Notes under the pieces: model-generated
The model's database searches: none
What the model was told of the DNA's origin: nothing
What the model saw: the letters and a program-made list of their open reading frames with translations, nothing else
Position numbers and translations under genes: made by a program
Part shown: positions 24,347 through 31,673 of the stretch, piece after piece
How the letters are laid out: each line of letters begins with the position of its first letter
How positions within the stretch are numbered: position 1 is the stretch's first letter
NCBI GenBank assembly: GCA_020721645.1
Contig: DYMH01000010.1
Coordinates: forward strand, 1-35,678
From: Draconibacterium orientale
GTDB taxonomy: Bacteria > Bacteroidota > Bacteroidia > Bacteroidales > JAADGE01
Length of the DNA stretch: 35,678 bases
Direction of reading: 5' to 3'

Positions 24347-25381
24347 TTATTTTTTTAAGAAATCGAGTTTGTCGAAAGTTTTTTTCTTTCTCAGAAAAAA
24401 GCTCATAACAATGCTTTTATTATAAGTTTCGGAATGTTTTGTTTCTATTTTTGTTAAATTCATTCGTTTTCGTATGTATTTTGGTATCCATGCGTAAAAT
24501 GCAAAATGAGCTTTGATAACTGCCAAAAAAAATCTGAATTTTCCGTTCAAAAGATAGACTGTTCCAGACATTCCGTCTAAAATTAGGCGTGTAAAAATTG
24601 CCGGAATGAGTCGACGTTTGGGCAAATTTTTCAATAAAAGTAGTAAATTGTTTCGATAATTCAGGAATATTTTTCGCGGATTTTCGTTCGGCAAAGTTCC
24701 GCCCCCGACATGAAAAACGTGAACCGTATTTACATTTTTAATCGAATATCCTTGATTTTTCAATCGCCAACATAAGTCTATTTCTTCCATGTGAGCAAAA
24801 AAATCATTGTCCAGACCACCCAATTTTTTGTATAAATCGGCACGAACAAATAAACAGGCTCCGCTTGCCCAAAACACATCGGAAATTCCGTCGTATTGTC
24901 CGGAATCTTCTTCTAATACGCTGATAATTCGTCCTTTGCAAAACGGATATCCGAATTTGTCGATATATCCGCCTGCGGCTCCGGCATATTCAAATTTGGT
25001 TTTATCGAGATACGAACGCAATTTCGGTGCTGCCGCCGCGATATTCGAGTCTTCGTCCATTGTTTGAACAATCGGAAGTATCCAGTTGGGAGTTACTTTA
25101 ATATCAGAATTCAGTAAAACAAAATATTTAGCATCTATCAAATTCAAGGCACGATTGTAGCCTTCTGAAAATCCGTAATTTTTATCTAAAAGAATGAGTT
25201 GAATTTCCGGATATTTTTTTTTCAGAAAGTCAACAGAATCATCGCCGGAACCATTATCGGCAATAAAAATTTGAGTGCCTTCTTCTTGTGAATATTCGAC
25301 AACAGAAGGCAGAAATTGTTCGAGAAAATTTTTCCCGTTCCAATTCAGGATTACGATTGCTGTTTTTATATTTTGTTTCAA
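24347..25381 (-). CDS. GT2 family glycosyltransferase (rhamnosyltransferase-like)
   Basis: 344-residue inverting glycosyltransferase of the WbbL/RfbF type for cell-surface glycan synthesis, at the inner face of the cytoplasmic membrane. AIVILNWNGKNFLEQF (about 8-23), IADNGSGDDSVDFLK (about 40-54), VLLNSDIKVTPNW (DxD-like NSD, about 88-100) and HMEEIDLCWRLKNQGY (about 196-211, the ED base motif) are clear. The C-terminal 100 residues are basic and amphipathic. The only start that keeps the N-terminal strand is TTG at 25381; those three bases also begin a heptad array. Together with the DPM1-like gene and suhB it forms a minus-strand glycan cluster. Confidence 0.87.
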   Translation of the reverse strand: MKQNIKTAIVILNWNGKNFLEQFLPSVVEYSQEEGTQIFIADNGSGDDSVDFLKKKYPEIQLILLDKNYGFSEGYNRALNLIDAKYFVLLNSDIKVTPNWILPIVQTMDEDSNIAAAAPKLRSYLDKTKFEYAGAAGGYIDKFGYPFCKGRIISVLEEDSGQYDGISDVFWASGACLFVRADLYKKLGGLDNDFFAHMEEIDLCWRLKNQGYSIKNVNTVHVFHVGGGTLPNENPRKIFLNYRNNLLLLLKNLPKRRLIPAIFTRLILDGMSGTVYLLNGKFRFFLAVIKAHFAFYAWIPKYIRKRMNLTKIETKHSETYNKSIVMSFFLRKKKTFDKLDFLKK

Positions 25382-25434
25382 GTATTTAGTATCAAGTATT
25401 TAGTATCAAGTATTTAGTAACAAGACTCAAGATT
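25379..25434. repeat. Heptad word array, 8 units, containing a start codon
   Basis: CAAGTAT and TTAGTAT alternate three times (last word TTAGTAA), then CAAGACT and CAAGATT: 56 bases in exact 7-base register. The first CAA is, on the minus strand, the TTG start codon of the glycosyltransferase. The array would be the immediate 5' untranslated region of that gene. Confidence 0.85.
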
Positions 25435-25468
25435 GATGAAAAACATTTAATTCCATTCATTATTTTCA

Positions 25469-25524
25469 TTTCCACATTCTCAAATTTCCACATTTCCACA
25501 TTTCCAAATTTTCACATTTTCATC
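25469..25524. repeat. Octad word array, 7 units, containing the suhB stop
   Basis: Seven 8-base words: TTTCCACA, TTCTCAAA, TTTCCACA, TTTCCACA, TTTCCAAA, TTTTCACA, TTTTCATC. The suhB stop codon (TCA on the plus strand, 25512-25514) lies within the sixth word, so the last codons of suhB are written in the array. Confidence 0.85.
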
Positions 25525-26312
25525 ATCCTCTTCACAATTTCCGAAAATTCATCGAACGTTCTGCTGTTTGTTGCGATGATTTCTTTCCCGAAAACGTAAT
25601 CATTTCCGCCCGAAAAATCGCAGACTTTTCCGCCGGCACGTTGCACAATGAAAGCTCCGGCTGCCACCTCCCATGGGCTGAGGCTGTATTCGTAGAACGA
25701 TTCAAACCGCCCGCACGCCACGTAAGCCAAGTCGGTAGCTGCCGAACCGATGCGGCGGATTCCGTGCGAATTTTGCATAAAATATTCCAAAGTTTTTAAA
25801 AACCGAGGCATCAGCGAATAATCGTAATACGGAAATCCGGTGGCAACGAGCGAATCGTTTACTGTTTTTCGTGAGGAAACATGAATTTCTTTTTCGTTCA
25901 AATATGCGGCGGAATCTTTCCATGTGTAAAAACATTCGTCTCGTTCGATTTCGTAAACCACGCCGACAACCGTTTCTCCGTTTTCCTGCAACGCAATGCT
26001 GACTGCGAAAGGCGGCAATCCGTGAATGAAATTGGTGGTTCCGTCGAGCGGATCGACAATCCAACGAAATGTTTTCCCTTCTCGATCCGAAGTTCCTTCT
26101 TCGGCAATGAAACCGGCTTGGGGTAGGATTTTCGACAAACCTTCCACCAATTTCGCTTCCGCAGTTTTATCGACATAGCTGACGAAATCGTGCAAACCTT
26201 TTGTTTCGATAACTTCCTCCGAAATTTTATCTTTTTCGGATTTGATAAAATTACCAACTTGGCGGGCTAAATTGCAGGTTTCAGAGGTTATACTTTGAAA
26301 ATTTTGAGTCAT
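25512..26312 (-). CDS. suhB: Inositol-1-monophosphatase family protein
   Basis: 266 residues. Mg2+-dependent phosphatase that hydrolyses inositol monophosphate or a related phosphorylated small molecule. The metal site is complete: EEG (71-73), WIVDPLDGTTNFIHG (84-98) and the C-terminal WEVAAGAFIVQRAGG (about 214-228). K/D/S residues of the N-terminal half fit: KGLHDFVSYVDKTAE. Length is normal (about 265). Starts at ATG 26312. Final codons (VKRMMKM, then stop) fall in the octad array, so the exact C-terminus may vary between strains. It precedes the glycosyltransferase on the same strand. Confidence 0.9.
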   Translation of the reverse strand: MTQNFQSITSETCNLARQVGNFIKSEKDKISEEVIETKGLHDFVSYVDKTAEAKLVEGLSKILPQAGFIAEEGTSDREGKTFRWIVDPLDGTTNFIHGLPPFAVSIALQENGETVVGVVYEIERDECFYTWKDSAAYLNEKEIHVSSRKTVNDSLVATGFPYYDYSLMPRFLKTLEYFMQNSHGIRRIGSAATDLAYVACGRFESFYEYSLSPWEVAAGAFIVQRAGGKVCDFSGGNDYVFGKEIIATNSRTFDEFSEIVKRMMKM

Positions 26313-26352
26313 GTAAGAATTAATATAGTACTTTTTTCAAAGGACAAATTAT

Positions 26353-26580
26353 TTATTTTAAAAGCTCTGTACGAGTGGTGTTAATTTGAGTTGAAATTTC
26401 CAAATAATCCCTATCCGAAAATTCTGACCAATCGCCGGCGAATTGAAGAATTTTTTTTGAATTTTCTTTGGCTTTTTTGTGCTTTAATTGATATGTATGA
26501 AGAATTTGATAAAATTCTGATAAATCATCAATTGGTATTTGATTTATTTCGTTAATGATTGCTTGGTATGTAATTAACAT
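26353..26580 (-). CDS. Orphan antitoxin-like small protein
   Basis: 75 residues, ATG at 26580. The N-terminus is helical (YQAIINEINQIPIDDLSEFYQIL), the middle is lysine-rich, and the C-terminus reads ILQFAGDWSEFSDRDYLEISTQINTTR..L. The pattern AG.W...SD.D......I..TR..L is the toxin-binding tail of small antitoxins that pair with PIN-domain (VapC-like) toxins. No PIN gene is adjacent; downstream is suhB and upstream a small secreted ORF. It could be a solitary antitoxin or a relic. Family assignment rests on the C-terminal pattern only. Confidence 0.55.
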   Translation of the reverse strand: MLITYQAIINEINQIPIDDLSEFYQILHTYQLKHKKAKENSKKILQFAGDWSEFSDRDYLEISTQINTTRTELLK

Positions 26581-26616
26581 AATTTAAAGGTTTTGGCATG
26601 TAAAGTTATGAAAAAT

Positions 26617-26808
26617 TTATATTTTTTGTATGTGTATTAAAATTTTCAAATGATTATATGCTATTGGGGTGTTATAAATTTTAAAGCTTGGTTTTTTCAA
26701 CATATAATTTTTTGTTCCGAAAAAGTCAATTGAATTTAGATTATTCGAAAATACTAACGCAAGTAAAGTAATGATAATAAAAGTGTTAATTGATATTAAA
26801 ATTTTCAT
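26617..26808 (-). CDS. Hypothetical small hydrophobic-N-terminus protein
   Basis: 63 residues beginning one base after the stop of the TumE-like toxin gene (stop codon 26810-26812, ATG 26806-26808). Residues 1-21 are hydrophobic (KILISINTFIIITLLALVF) like a signal or membrane anchor, followed by a short basic tail without known motifs. Close packing with the toxin gene supports translation; absence of any recognisable family lowers confidence. Confidence 0.35.
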   Translation of the reverse strand: MKILISINTFIIITLLALVFSNNLNSIDFFGTKNYMLKKPSFKIYNTPIAYNHLKILIHIQKI

Positions 26809-26809
26809 T

Positions 26810-27190
26810 TTAGAATTTCTTTTTCAAAAAATCATTCACAAAGCTCATAATCTCCCGAATTGCTTTTTCAGGATTATCCGAAATATGGCTTTCTTCAACG
26901 TTTTCTTCCGTTTGATAATGAAAATGTTTCGGGAAAGTCGAAATATTTTTCCATTTCAAATGTGGTGCATTGTCGTGTCTAAATATCGAAGAGTCAAGAT
27001 GTTTTCGCTCCCAATGGTAGCTGTAACGATTTGCCAAACTTATTGAAAACCATACATCGATAAAACTTTCATCTTTTAAAATAATTCGCAATTCATTGGT
27101 AAACGGTTCCAAAATTTCTGAAACATTTTCGAAAAATTCATTGACGATTATTTGTTTCAGTTCCAAAGTGTCAATTATTTTTCCTTTCAT
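26810..27190 (-). CDS. TumE-like toxin (DUF6516 family)
   Basis: 126 residues. The core matches the TumE/DUF6516 family of small toxins: FIDVWFSISLANRYSYHWERK (about 45-65), FRHDNAPH (about 69-76) and TFPKHFHYQ (about 84-92) in the order typical for the family, where conserved His, Asp and Asn residues are the likely active site. The C-terminal helix AIREIMSFVNDFL is also typical. The ATG overlaps the antitoxin stop (ATGA at 27187-27190), the usual antitoxin-first toxin-second order. Toxic activity of the family is inferred from its context; the target is not known to me. Confidence 0.7.
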   Translation of the reverse strand: MKGKIIDTLELKQIIVNEFFENVSEILEPFTNELRIILKDESFIDVWFSISLANRYSYHWERKHLDSSIFRHDNAPHLKWKNISTFPKHFHYQTEENVEESHISDNPEKAIREIMSFVNDFLKKKF

Positions 27191-27483
27191 GCCAATTGTT
27201 TTAGAAATGACTCCAAAATTTCTTGTTTATAAAACAAATGATCGAATTTTTGAAAATCTTTCCAAGAATCTTTTTCATCGACTGTTCCGTTTTCATACAA
27301 TTTTTCAAATTCAAACGGATTTTCGATACAATATTGTTTTTGAATATGAAAAATTGCGGTTTTCACTTCCTGCAAATTTTGTCCGATAAATGCAATCAAA
27401 CTTTCACGCAATAAATCATCGGGCGAATATCCAATTTTTGCAGCAAAATCGTCAATTTCGGTTTGTGGAATTGTTGTTATCAT
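27187..27483 (-). CDS. Cognate antitoxin of the TumE-like toxin
   Basis: 98 residues from the ATG at 27483; a TTG four codons earlier gives a longer frame but no conserved residues. N-terminal ITTIPQTEIDDFAAKIGYSPDDLLRESLIAFI resembles a short ribbon-helix-helix-like segment, then a long helix QNLQEVKTAIFHIQKQYCI leads into FEKLYENGTVDEKDSWKDFQKFDHLFYK, an acidic toxin-wrapping pattern shared with antitoxins of DUF6516 toxins in Bacteroidota and cyanobacteria. It overlaps the toxin by four bases. A TAAATTTG box (27493-27500, minus strand) lies 9 bases before the ATG. Confidence 0.65.
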   Translation of the reverse strand: MITTIPQTEIDDFAAKIGYSPDDLLRESLIAFIGQNLQEVKTAIFHIQKQYCIENPFEFEKLYENGTVDEKDSWKDFQKFDHLFYKQEILESFLKQLA

Positions 27484-27522
27484 ATCATTCAACAAATTTA
27501 ATTTAAAATTCGGAAAATTTTC

Positions 27523-27557
27523 ACTATTCAGTTTTCACTTTTAGTTTTTCCTTCCTC
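27523..27557. repeat. Heptad word array, 5 units, inside the lgt 3' end
   Basis: ACTATTC, AGTTTTC, ACTTTTA, GTTTTTC, CTTCCTC. It covers the lgt stop codon (27524-27526) and the last ten or so codons (LRKEKLKVKTE). TTTTCACTTTTAGTTTTT (27532-27549) is identical to 32638-32655 in the array at the phoH stop. Confidence 0.7.
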
Positions 27558-28687
27558 AACAAATAAATAATTCCCGCAATTCCCGCCAAAACCATAATCA
27601 ACGAAATCATTTCGGCTTGTGTAAATTCGGTTCCGAAAAAGTGATATTTTGTATTAACACGAATCAGTTCGATAAAAAATCGTTCGGTTCCGCCCAAAAT
27701 CAGATAGAATGAAATCAACAGTCCCGGTATTTTTACTATTTTTCGAATCGAAAACAAAATGATAAAGATAATTGTGTTCAGCGTTGTTTCGTAGAATGGT
27801 GTGGGCCAAACGGGTTGGTCCAGAATATGACAATGTTTTCCGTCGCAGCTGTGTATGAGCGAACCTTCGTTGATTACGTTGTGCGGATAATTGTATGCCC
27901 AAGTCCAATCGGGCAGCCAGCTGAGCCATTCGGGTTGTGGGTTTAGATTGGGTACTCCCCAACATCCGTCGCCCGAAACCTGACAGCCGATTCGCCCCAC
28001 GGCATAAGCCAGCGGAATGGCAACGGCTGCAACGTCTAAAAGTTGAATGGTCGGAATTTTATATTTTCGTGTGTAGATTATAACAGCTGTCGAACCAACG
28101 ATTACGCCACCCAAAAATGTGAGTCCGCTGAATGAAAACAGTGTGCCGATTGGGTCGGCAACCAATTGGTCGATATGTTCCAGGCTGTCGAACAATTTAG
28201 CACCAAGCAGTCCGAAAATTCCGGCAACAACCAAAAGATTTCCGGGCAATTGATGCGGAAAAACTTCTTTTTCCTGCCAACCGGGTTTGTCGAGTTTCGA
28301 TTTGTTTTTTTCGCGCCAAGTGCTGAATATCGATATTGCAGCTCCCAAAATTCCGCCGATAAAACTACCGCGTGCCGATAAAATAAATGTTTGCGGATTG
28401 TCCACAAATTCGGTATAATAAATGATTGCTTCTAAAATTTTGAATCCGAGAATAAACCCGACAAGGCCTGAAATAATGAAATCTTTGGCTTTGGCAGGCT
28501 CGCCTACCCATATTTTGAGTTTTACCGATTGCAAAACGCCTTCCTTTTCCTTGCGTCGAAATTCGATTGCCAAAATCCAAACGCCGACCAAAAATGCCAT
28601 GGCTACAAAAAATCCGTAGGTTTGAATCGGCAAAGGAATATTCCAACCGAAAACTTCCTGAAAAAAATGACTGAGTGTGGGATACAT
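27524..28687 (-). CDS. lgt: Prolipoprotein diacylglyceryl transferase
   Basis: 387-residue inner-membrane enzyme that transfers diacylglycerol from phosphatidylglycerol to the lipobox cysteine of prolipoproteins, the first step for the many lipoproteins seen here. Multiple helices; TYGFFVAMAFLVG near the start, RGSFIGGILGAAIS (about 106-119), and the Lgt signature GRIGCQVSGDGCWG (about 237-250), the Bacteroidota variant of GRxGNFxxGE. RVNTK and ERFFIELIR lie in the last third. Longer than E. coli Lgt (291) mainly through loops at about 55-75 and 135-150 and the segment after the signature. Its extreme C-terminus is written in a heptad array. Confidence 0.93.
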   Translation of the reverse strand: MYPTLSHFFQEVFGWNIPLPIQTYGFFVAMAFLVGVWILAIEFRRKEKEGVLQSVKLKIWVGEPAKAKDFIISGLVGFILGFKILEAIIYYTEFVDNPQTFILSARGSFIGGILGAAISIFSTWREKNKSKLDKPGWQEKEVFPHQLPGNLLVVAGIFGLLGAKLFDSLEHIDQLVADPIGTLFSFSGLTFLGGVIVGSTAVIIYTRKYKIPTIQLLDVAAVAIPLAYAVGRIGCQVSGDGCWGVPNLNPQPEWLSWLPDWTWAYNYPHNVINEGSLIHSCDGKHCHILDQPVWPTPFYETTLNTIIFIILFSIRKIVKIPGLLISFYLILGGTERFFIELIRVNTKYHFFGTEFTQAEMISLIMVLAGIAGIIYLLRKEKLKVKTE

Positions 28688-28695
28688 TATAATTA

Positions 28696-28722
28696 TTAAT
28701 TGTTAATTGTTAATTGTTAATG
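28696..28722. repeat. Heptad word array, nearly 4 units (lgt 5' side)
   Basis: TTAATTG three times exactly, then TTAATG. It begins 9 bases upstream of the lgt start codon and lies within the leader if the box at 28777-28784 is used. Confidence 0.8.
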
Positions 28723-28776
28723 TTTGAATTTCGAAAAATATAAAGGAATCGAAATGATAATAAGTTGCGAATTTAA

Positions 28777-28784
28777 CAAAAGTA
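28777..28784 (-). promoter_or_regulatory. Putative -7 box for lgt
   Basis: Minus-strand TACTTTTG, matching TAnnTTTG, 89 bases before the lgt ATG. Same octamer as the boxes at 7680-7687 and 13437-13444. No clear -33 element. Confidence 0.4.
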
Positions 28785-28848
28785 TTTTAAACCGATAATT
28801 CAATATGCGATTTATCGGAAAAATTAAGGTTTTTTAAGATTTGAGTCA

Positions 28849-28876
28849 CAAGTATCAAGTATCGAGTATCAAGTAT
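28849..28876. repeat. Heptad word array, 4 units
   Basis: CAAGTAT, CAAGTAT, CGAGTAT, CAAGTAT in exact register. ACAAGTATCAAG (28848-28859) also occurs, on the opposite strand, in the arrays at 6348-6389 and 17646-17666. It lies between mtaB and lgt. Confidence 0.8.
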
Positions 28877-28895
28877 AAAGAATGAATAAAATGTC

Positions 28896-28922
28896 TTCAT
28901 TACTTTCATTACTTTGATTACT
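28896..28922. repeat. Nonad word array, 3 units, at the mtaB stop
   Basis: TTCATTACT, TTCATTACT, TTGATTACT: the only 9-base period found. It ends one base before the mtaB stop codon (28924-28926), and the heptad array at 28849-28876 lies 19 bases further on. Confidence 0.75.
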
Positions 28923-28923
28923 T

Positions 28924-30222
28924 TCAAGATATCACCACATTTCCTTTTAAATTGTGGCTTTCGGCGATTTCTGTCAGTTCAAAGAGTTTTGTAACATTTC
29001 GCAAATTTTTATCGAACGGAATTTCAACTTTGATGTAATTATCTGTAAATCCGTACATTTTGCCTTTTGAATTGGAGGCTTCAAAAAGTACTTTTCGTTG
29101 TGTGCCGAGATGTTTTTGGTAAAATTCTTTGTGTTTTTGTTCCGAAAGTTGATGTAATTTTTGGCTTCGTTCGGAAATTATTTTGGGTGATATTTTGTCG
29201 TTCATTTCGGCTGCCGGCGTTCCGGGACGAATGCTGTACGAAAATACGTGGAGAAACGAAATGTCGGAATTTTCTAAAAATTGATATGTGTCTGCAAAAT
29301 CTTTGTCCGATTCGCCGGGAAAACCCACAATTACATCGATTCCGATAAAAGCATCGGGCATAATTTCTTTTATTTTTGATATTTTAACTGCAAAAAGTTC
29401 TCTGTTATATCGACGTTTCATCAATTTCAGCAGTTTGTTACTTCCGGATTGCAGCGGAATGTGAAAATGAGGTAAAAATTTTTGCGAATCGGCTGTGAAA
29501 CGGATAATTTCTTCGGTCAGCAGATTGGGTTCAATCGACGAAATTCGGTAACGTTCGATGCCTTCTACTTTATCCAAAGCTCGAATTAAATCCAAAAACG
29601 ACTCGCCCGTTGAGCGACCAAAATCGCCGATATTTACACCTGTGAGAATAATTTCTTTGAAACCTTTTTCCGCAATTTCGCGAGCTTTTTCAACAGTTTT
29701 TTCAATTGCATCGTTTCGGCTCATGCCGCGAGCTTTGGGAATTGTACAATAGGTACATACGTAATCGCAACCGTCCTGAATTTTTAGAAACGAACGTGTT
29801 CTGTCGTTCGATGAATATGCTGCATCGAAACGTGTAACATCATCAATTTCACAGGAATAGATTTGCGGTTCTTTCAATTTTCTGAAATTTTCGATGTGCT
29901 CAAACAGCTTGAATTTTTCGTTCATTCCCAAAACAATGTCCACGCCCGGAATTTCTGCAATTTCCTGCGGTTTGAGCTGAGCGTAACAGCCTGTAATTGC
30001 TATAAAAGCATCGGGCGACGATTTTTGTGCTTTTTTAACAGCTTGTCGGCATTTTTTATCGGCAATGCTTGTTACCGTGCAGGTGTTTATTACGACAACA
30101 TCAACCGGTTCGCCGAATTTAACTTTCTCGAAACCGCGTGCCAAAAAATCTGCCGCGATGGTCGATGTTTCGGAGAAATTGAGTTTGCAGCCAAGTGTGT
30201 GGAAGGAGACTTTTTTGGTCAT
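28924..30222 (-). CDS. mtaB: tRNA t6A37 methylthiotransferase
   Basis: 432-residue radical-SAM enzyme that converts t6A37 to ms2t6A37 in tRNAs reading ANN codons. The N-terminal MTTase domain has three cysteines (HTLGCKLN with Cys12, INTCTVT, ITGCYAQ) for the auxiliary cluster; the radical-SAM motif is DGCDYVCTYCTIPKARG (about 151-167, Cys-X3-Cys-X2-Cys). Substrate motifs GVNIGDFGR, HIPLQSGSNKLLKLMKRRY and VGFPGE follow, and a TRAM domain closes the protein (about 365-432). HTLGCKLN and LQSGS..LLKLM..RY separate MtaB from MiaB and RimO. Complete. Confidence 0.95.
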   Translation of the reverse strand: MTKKVSFHTLGCKLNFSETSTIAADFLARGFEKVKFGEPVDVVVINTCTVTSIADKKCRQAVKKAQKSSPDAFIAITGCYAQLKPQEIAEIPGVDIVLGMNEKFKLFEHIENFRKLKEPQIYSCEIDDVTRFDAAYSSNDRTRSFLKIQDGCDYVCTYCTIPKARGMSRNDAIEKTVEKAREIAEKGFKEIILTGVNIGDFGRSTGESFLDLIRALDKVEGIERYRISSIEPNLLTEEIIRFTADSQKFLPHFHIPLQSGSNKLLKLMKRRYNRELFAVKISKIKEIMPDAFIGIDVIVGFPGESDKDFADTYQFLENSDISFLHVFSYSIRPGTPAAEMNDKISPKIISERSQKLHQLSEQKHKEFYQKHLGTQRKVLFEASNSKGKMYGFTDNYIKVEIPFDKNLRNVTKLFELTEIAESHNLKGNVVIS

Positions 30223-30246
30223 TGAAAATCAGTAAAAAGAATTTGT

Positions 30247-30510
30247 TTAATTATAATGACCTTTACAAGAATAAATAATAACTTTATCGTCAGTAACTTC
30301 GTAAACCAATCGGTGTTCCAAAGAGATTCGTCTCGACCAAAGACCACTTTTTTCATGTTTCAATTGCTCCGGATTTCCGCTGCCTTCAAACGGTGTTCTT
30401 TGAATTTCTTTGATGAGTTTGATAATTTTATTGAAAATCTTTTTGTCGTCGAAAGCCCAAACAGAATATTCATCAAAAGCATTATTTTGGAATGATATTA
30501 CTCGTTTCAT
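30247..30510 (-). CDS. yoeB: YoeB-family toxin
   Basis: 87-residue mRNA interferase of the RelE superfamily that cuts mRNA in the ribosomal A site. Catalytic residues are in place: Glu48 in GSGNPEQLKH, the Arg cluster at 60, 61 and 67 (WSRRISLEHRLVYEV) and the C-terminal CKGHYN (His85, Tyr86). PFEGSGNPEQLKHEKSGLWSRRI is the family core. The toxin ATG at 30510 lies inside the upstream antitoxin frame (29-base overlap), typical of a coupled pair. Length (84-90) is normal. Confidence 0.9.
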   Translation of the reverse strand: MKRVISFQNNAFDEYSVWAFDDKKIFNKIIKLIKEIQRTPFEGSGNPEQLKHEKSGLWSRRISLEHRLVYEVTDDKVIIYSCKGHYN

Positions 30511-30784
30511 GCTTTTTGATTTTTTTTATTTTCGACTCGTCGGTTATTGTCCCTGAAAGTAATTTTTTATTTAGTTCTTCGAATTCTGTTTCATTGAAAT
30601 AAAGCAACTCAGCACCGTTTTCAACATCTTGAATACGGCGAAAAATTTCGTCTTTAACAGTTTCTGTTTTAGGTTTAATCGTAATTTCTATTTCACCGTA
30701 TTTCGAAAACATTACTTCAAGGATATTAGAAATAAAGTTGCCTTTTATATCAGATAATTCACTTATTTTTAGGGTAGTAATCAT
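30482..30784 (-). CDS. Cognate antitoxin of the YoeB-like toxin
   Basis: 100 residues, ATG 30784. The first part (MITTLKISELSDIKGNFISNILEVMF) does not show the usual Phd/YefM fold clearly; the middle is charged, with IKPKTETVKDEIFRRIQDVENGAELLYFNETEFEELNKKLLSG resembling the acidic toxin-binding helix. It overlaps the toxin by 29 bases. Assigned as antitoxin by position and length; it is longer than YefM (about 83) and may be a different DNA-binding class. Confidence 0.65.
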   Translation of the reverse strand: MITTLKISELSDIKGNFISNILEVMFSKYGEIEITIKPKTETVKDEIFRRIQDVENGAELLYFNETEFEELNKKLLSGTITDESKIKKIKKHETSNIIPK

Positions 30785-30849
30785 AGTTTATCTTTTTACG
30801 TTTCAATTTCAAAATTACTTCATTTTATTTTAGAATCCAATTCTGAATT

Positions 30850-31230
30850 TTACGAATTATTAGTCCAAATTGAATCTCGAATTTCAATCAAAATATCGAA
30901 AAAATCGGGTTCTGAACTTGCTGATATTTCGTTCTGCAAATGGACATGATGCGGAAAATTTAATAAATTTGGATGATTTTTGGAGTTATCGTATCTGAAA
31001 ATTAACTCTTTTTCGGAGTTCATAAAATGATATTTATATTTAATTTTCTTTTTTTGAGAAGTATCTATTAATTCCAAAAAAGAAAGTGTAAATTCATTTT
31101 TAAAAATGATTTCACCGAAAATCAAGCCTTGGCTGTCATTGTAGATTTTTTTGCGAGTTGAATAATTGTCCGTAATTTCATTGAATGAATTAATTATCTT
31201 TTCAATTTTCTCGAAATATTTCTCAATCAT
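30850..31230 (-). CDS. Second TumE-like toxin (DUF6516 family)
   Basis: 126 residues. The same family pattern as the gene at 26810-27190 but divergent: IKYKYHFMN, LIFRYDNSKNHPNLLNFPHHVHLQNE, in which RYDN..NHP and FPHHVH hold the conserved Asn, Asp and His. The C-terminal PDFFDILIEIRDSI helix aligns in position with IREIMSFVNDFL. Its ATG lies in the antitoxin's last codons (8-base overlap, 31223-31230). Identity with the other module looks low, so they are more likely separate acquisitions than a recent duplication. Confidence 0.7.
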   Translation of the reverse strand: MIEKYFEKIEKIINSFNEITDNYSTRKKIYNDSQGLIFGEIIFKNEFTLSFLELIDTSQKKKIKYKYHFMNSEKELIFRYDNSKNHPNLLNFPHHVHLQNEISASSEPDFFDILIEIRDSIWTNNS

Positions 31231-31534
31231 ATAATTTTCCCAATTCTTTTTGATTTTTTAAATACAACTCAAAAATACCTGACCAAATCATATAATCATC
31301 TTCATCTCCGAAATTTCCATTTTCAAATTCTGAATAAAATTTTTCGGAATCCATTCTATATTTCAGTTCAAATTTTCTGAGGTCTTTTTCAATATTTGTT
31401 ACAGATCGTTCTAATTCAATTATCTTATTAGAAATCAATTCTTTAAAAAAAATATTTTTGTCAGAATAACTCGAAAGAATATATTTAATTTTTTCTTCCA
31501 ATTGAGGTTGTAAATCCAATTTCAGTGATAACAT
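31223..31534 (-). CDS. Second TumE-like module antitoxin
   Basis: 103 residues from the ATG at 31534, where MLSLKLDLQPQLEEKIKYILSSY reads as a family-type N-terminus; a longer frame to 31609 adds only 25 non-conserved residues. A helix ELISNKIIELERSVTNIEKDL follows, then FELKYRMDSEKFYSEFENGNFGDEDDYMIWSGIFELY, an acidic tail of the kind found in antitoxins of DUF6516 toxins. It overlaps its toxin by 8 bases. Very AT-rich compared with ppx on the right. Confidence 0.6.
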   Translation of the reverse strand: MLSLKLDLQPQLEEKIKYILSSYSDKNIFFKELISNKIIELERSVTNIEKDLRKFELKYRMDSEKFYSEFENGNFGDEDDYMIWSGIFELYLKNQKELGKLYD

Positions 31535-31673
31535 TTTATAGTGATTGATATATTTTGACAGTACGAATTTACGTGATTTTGATTTAAAATCAAAGTTAAT
31601 AATTTCCAAATTAAAGCTGAAAAAACAATTGCATTTTTTAGCAAATCATCAATTTTTCATTATTCATTATCAA

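Noticed and set aside
25379-25524. CRISPR array
   Set aside because: Units are 7-8 bases with no spacers, and no cas gene is present.
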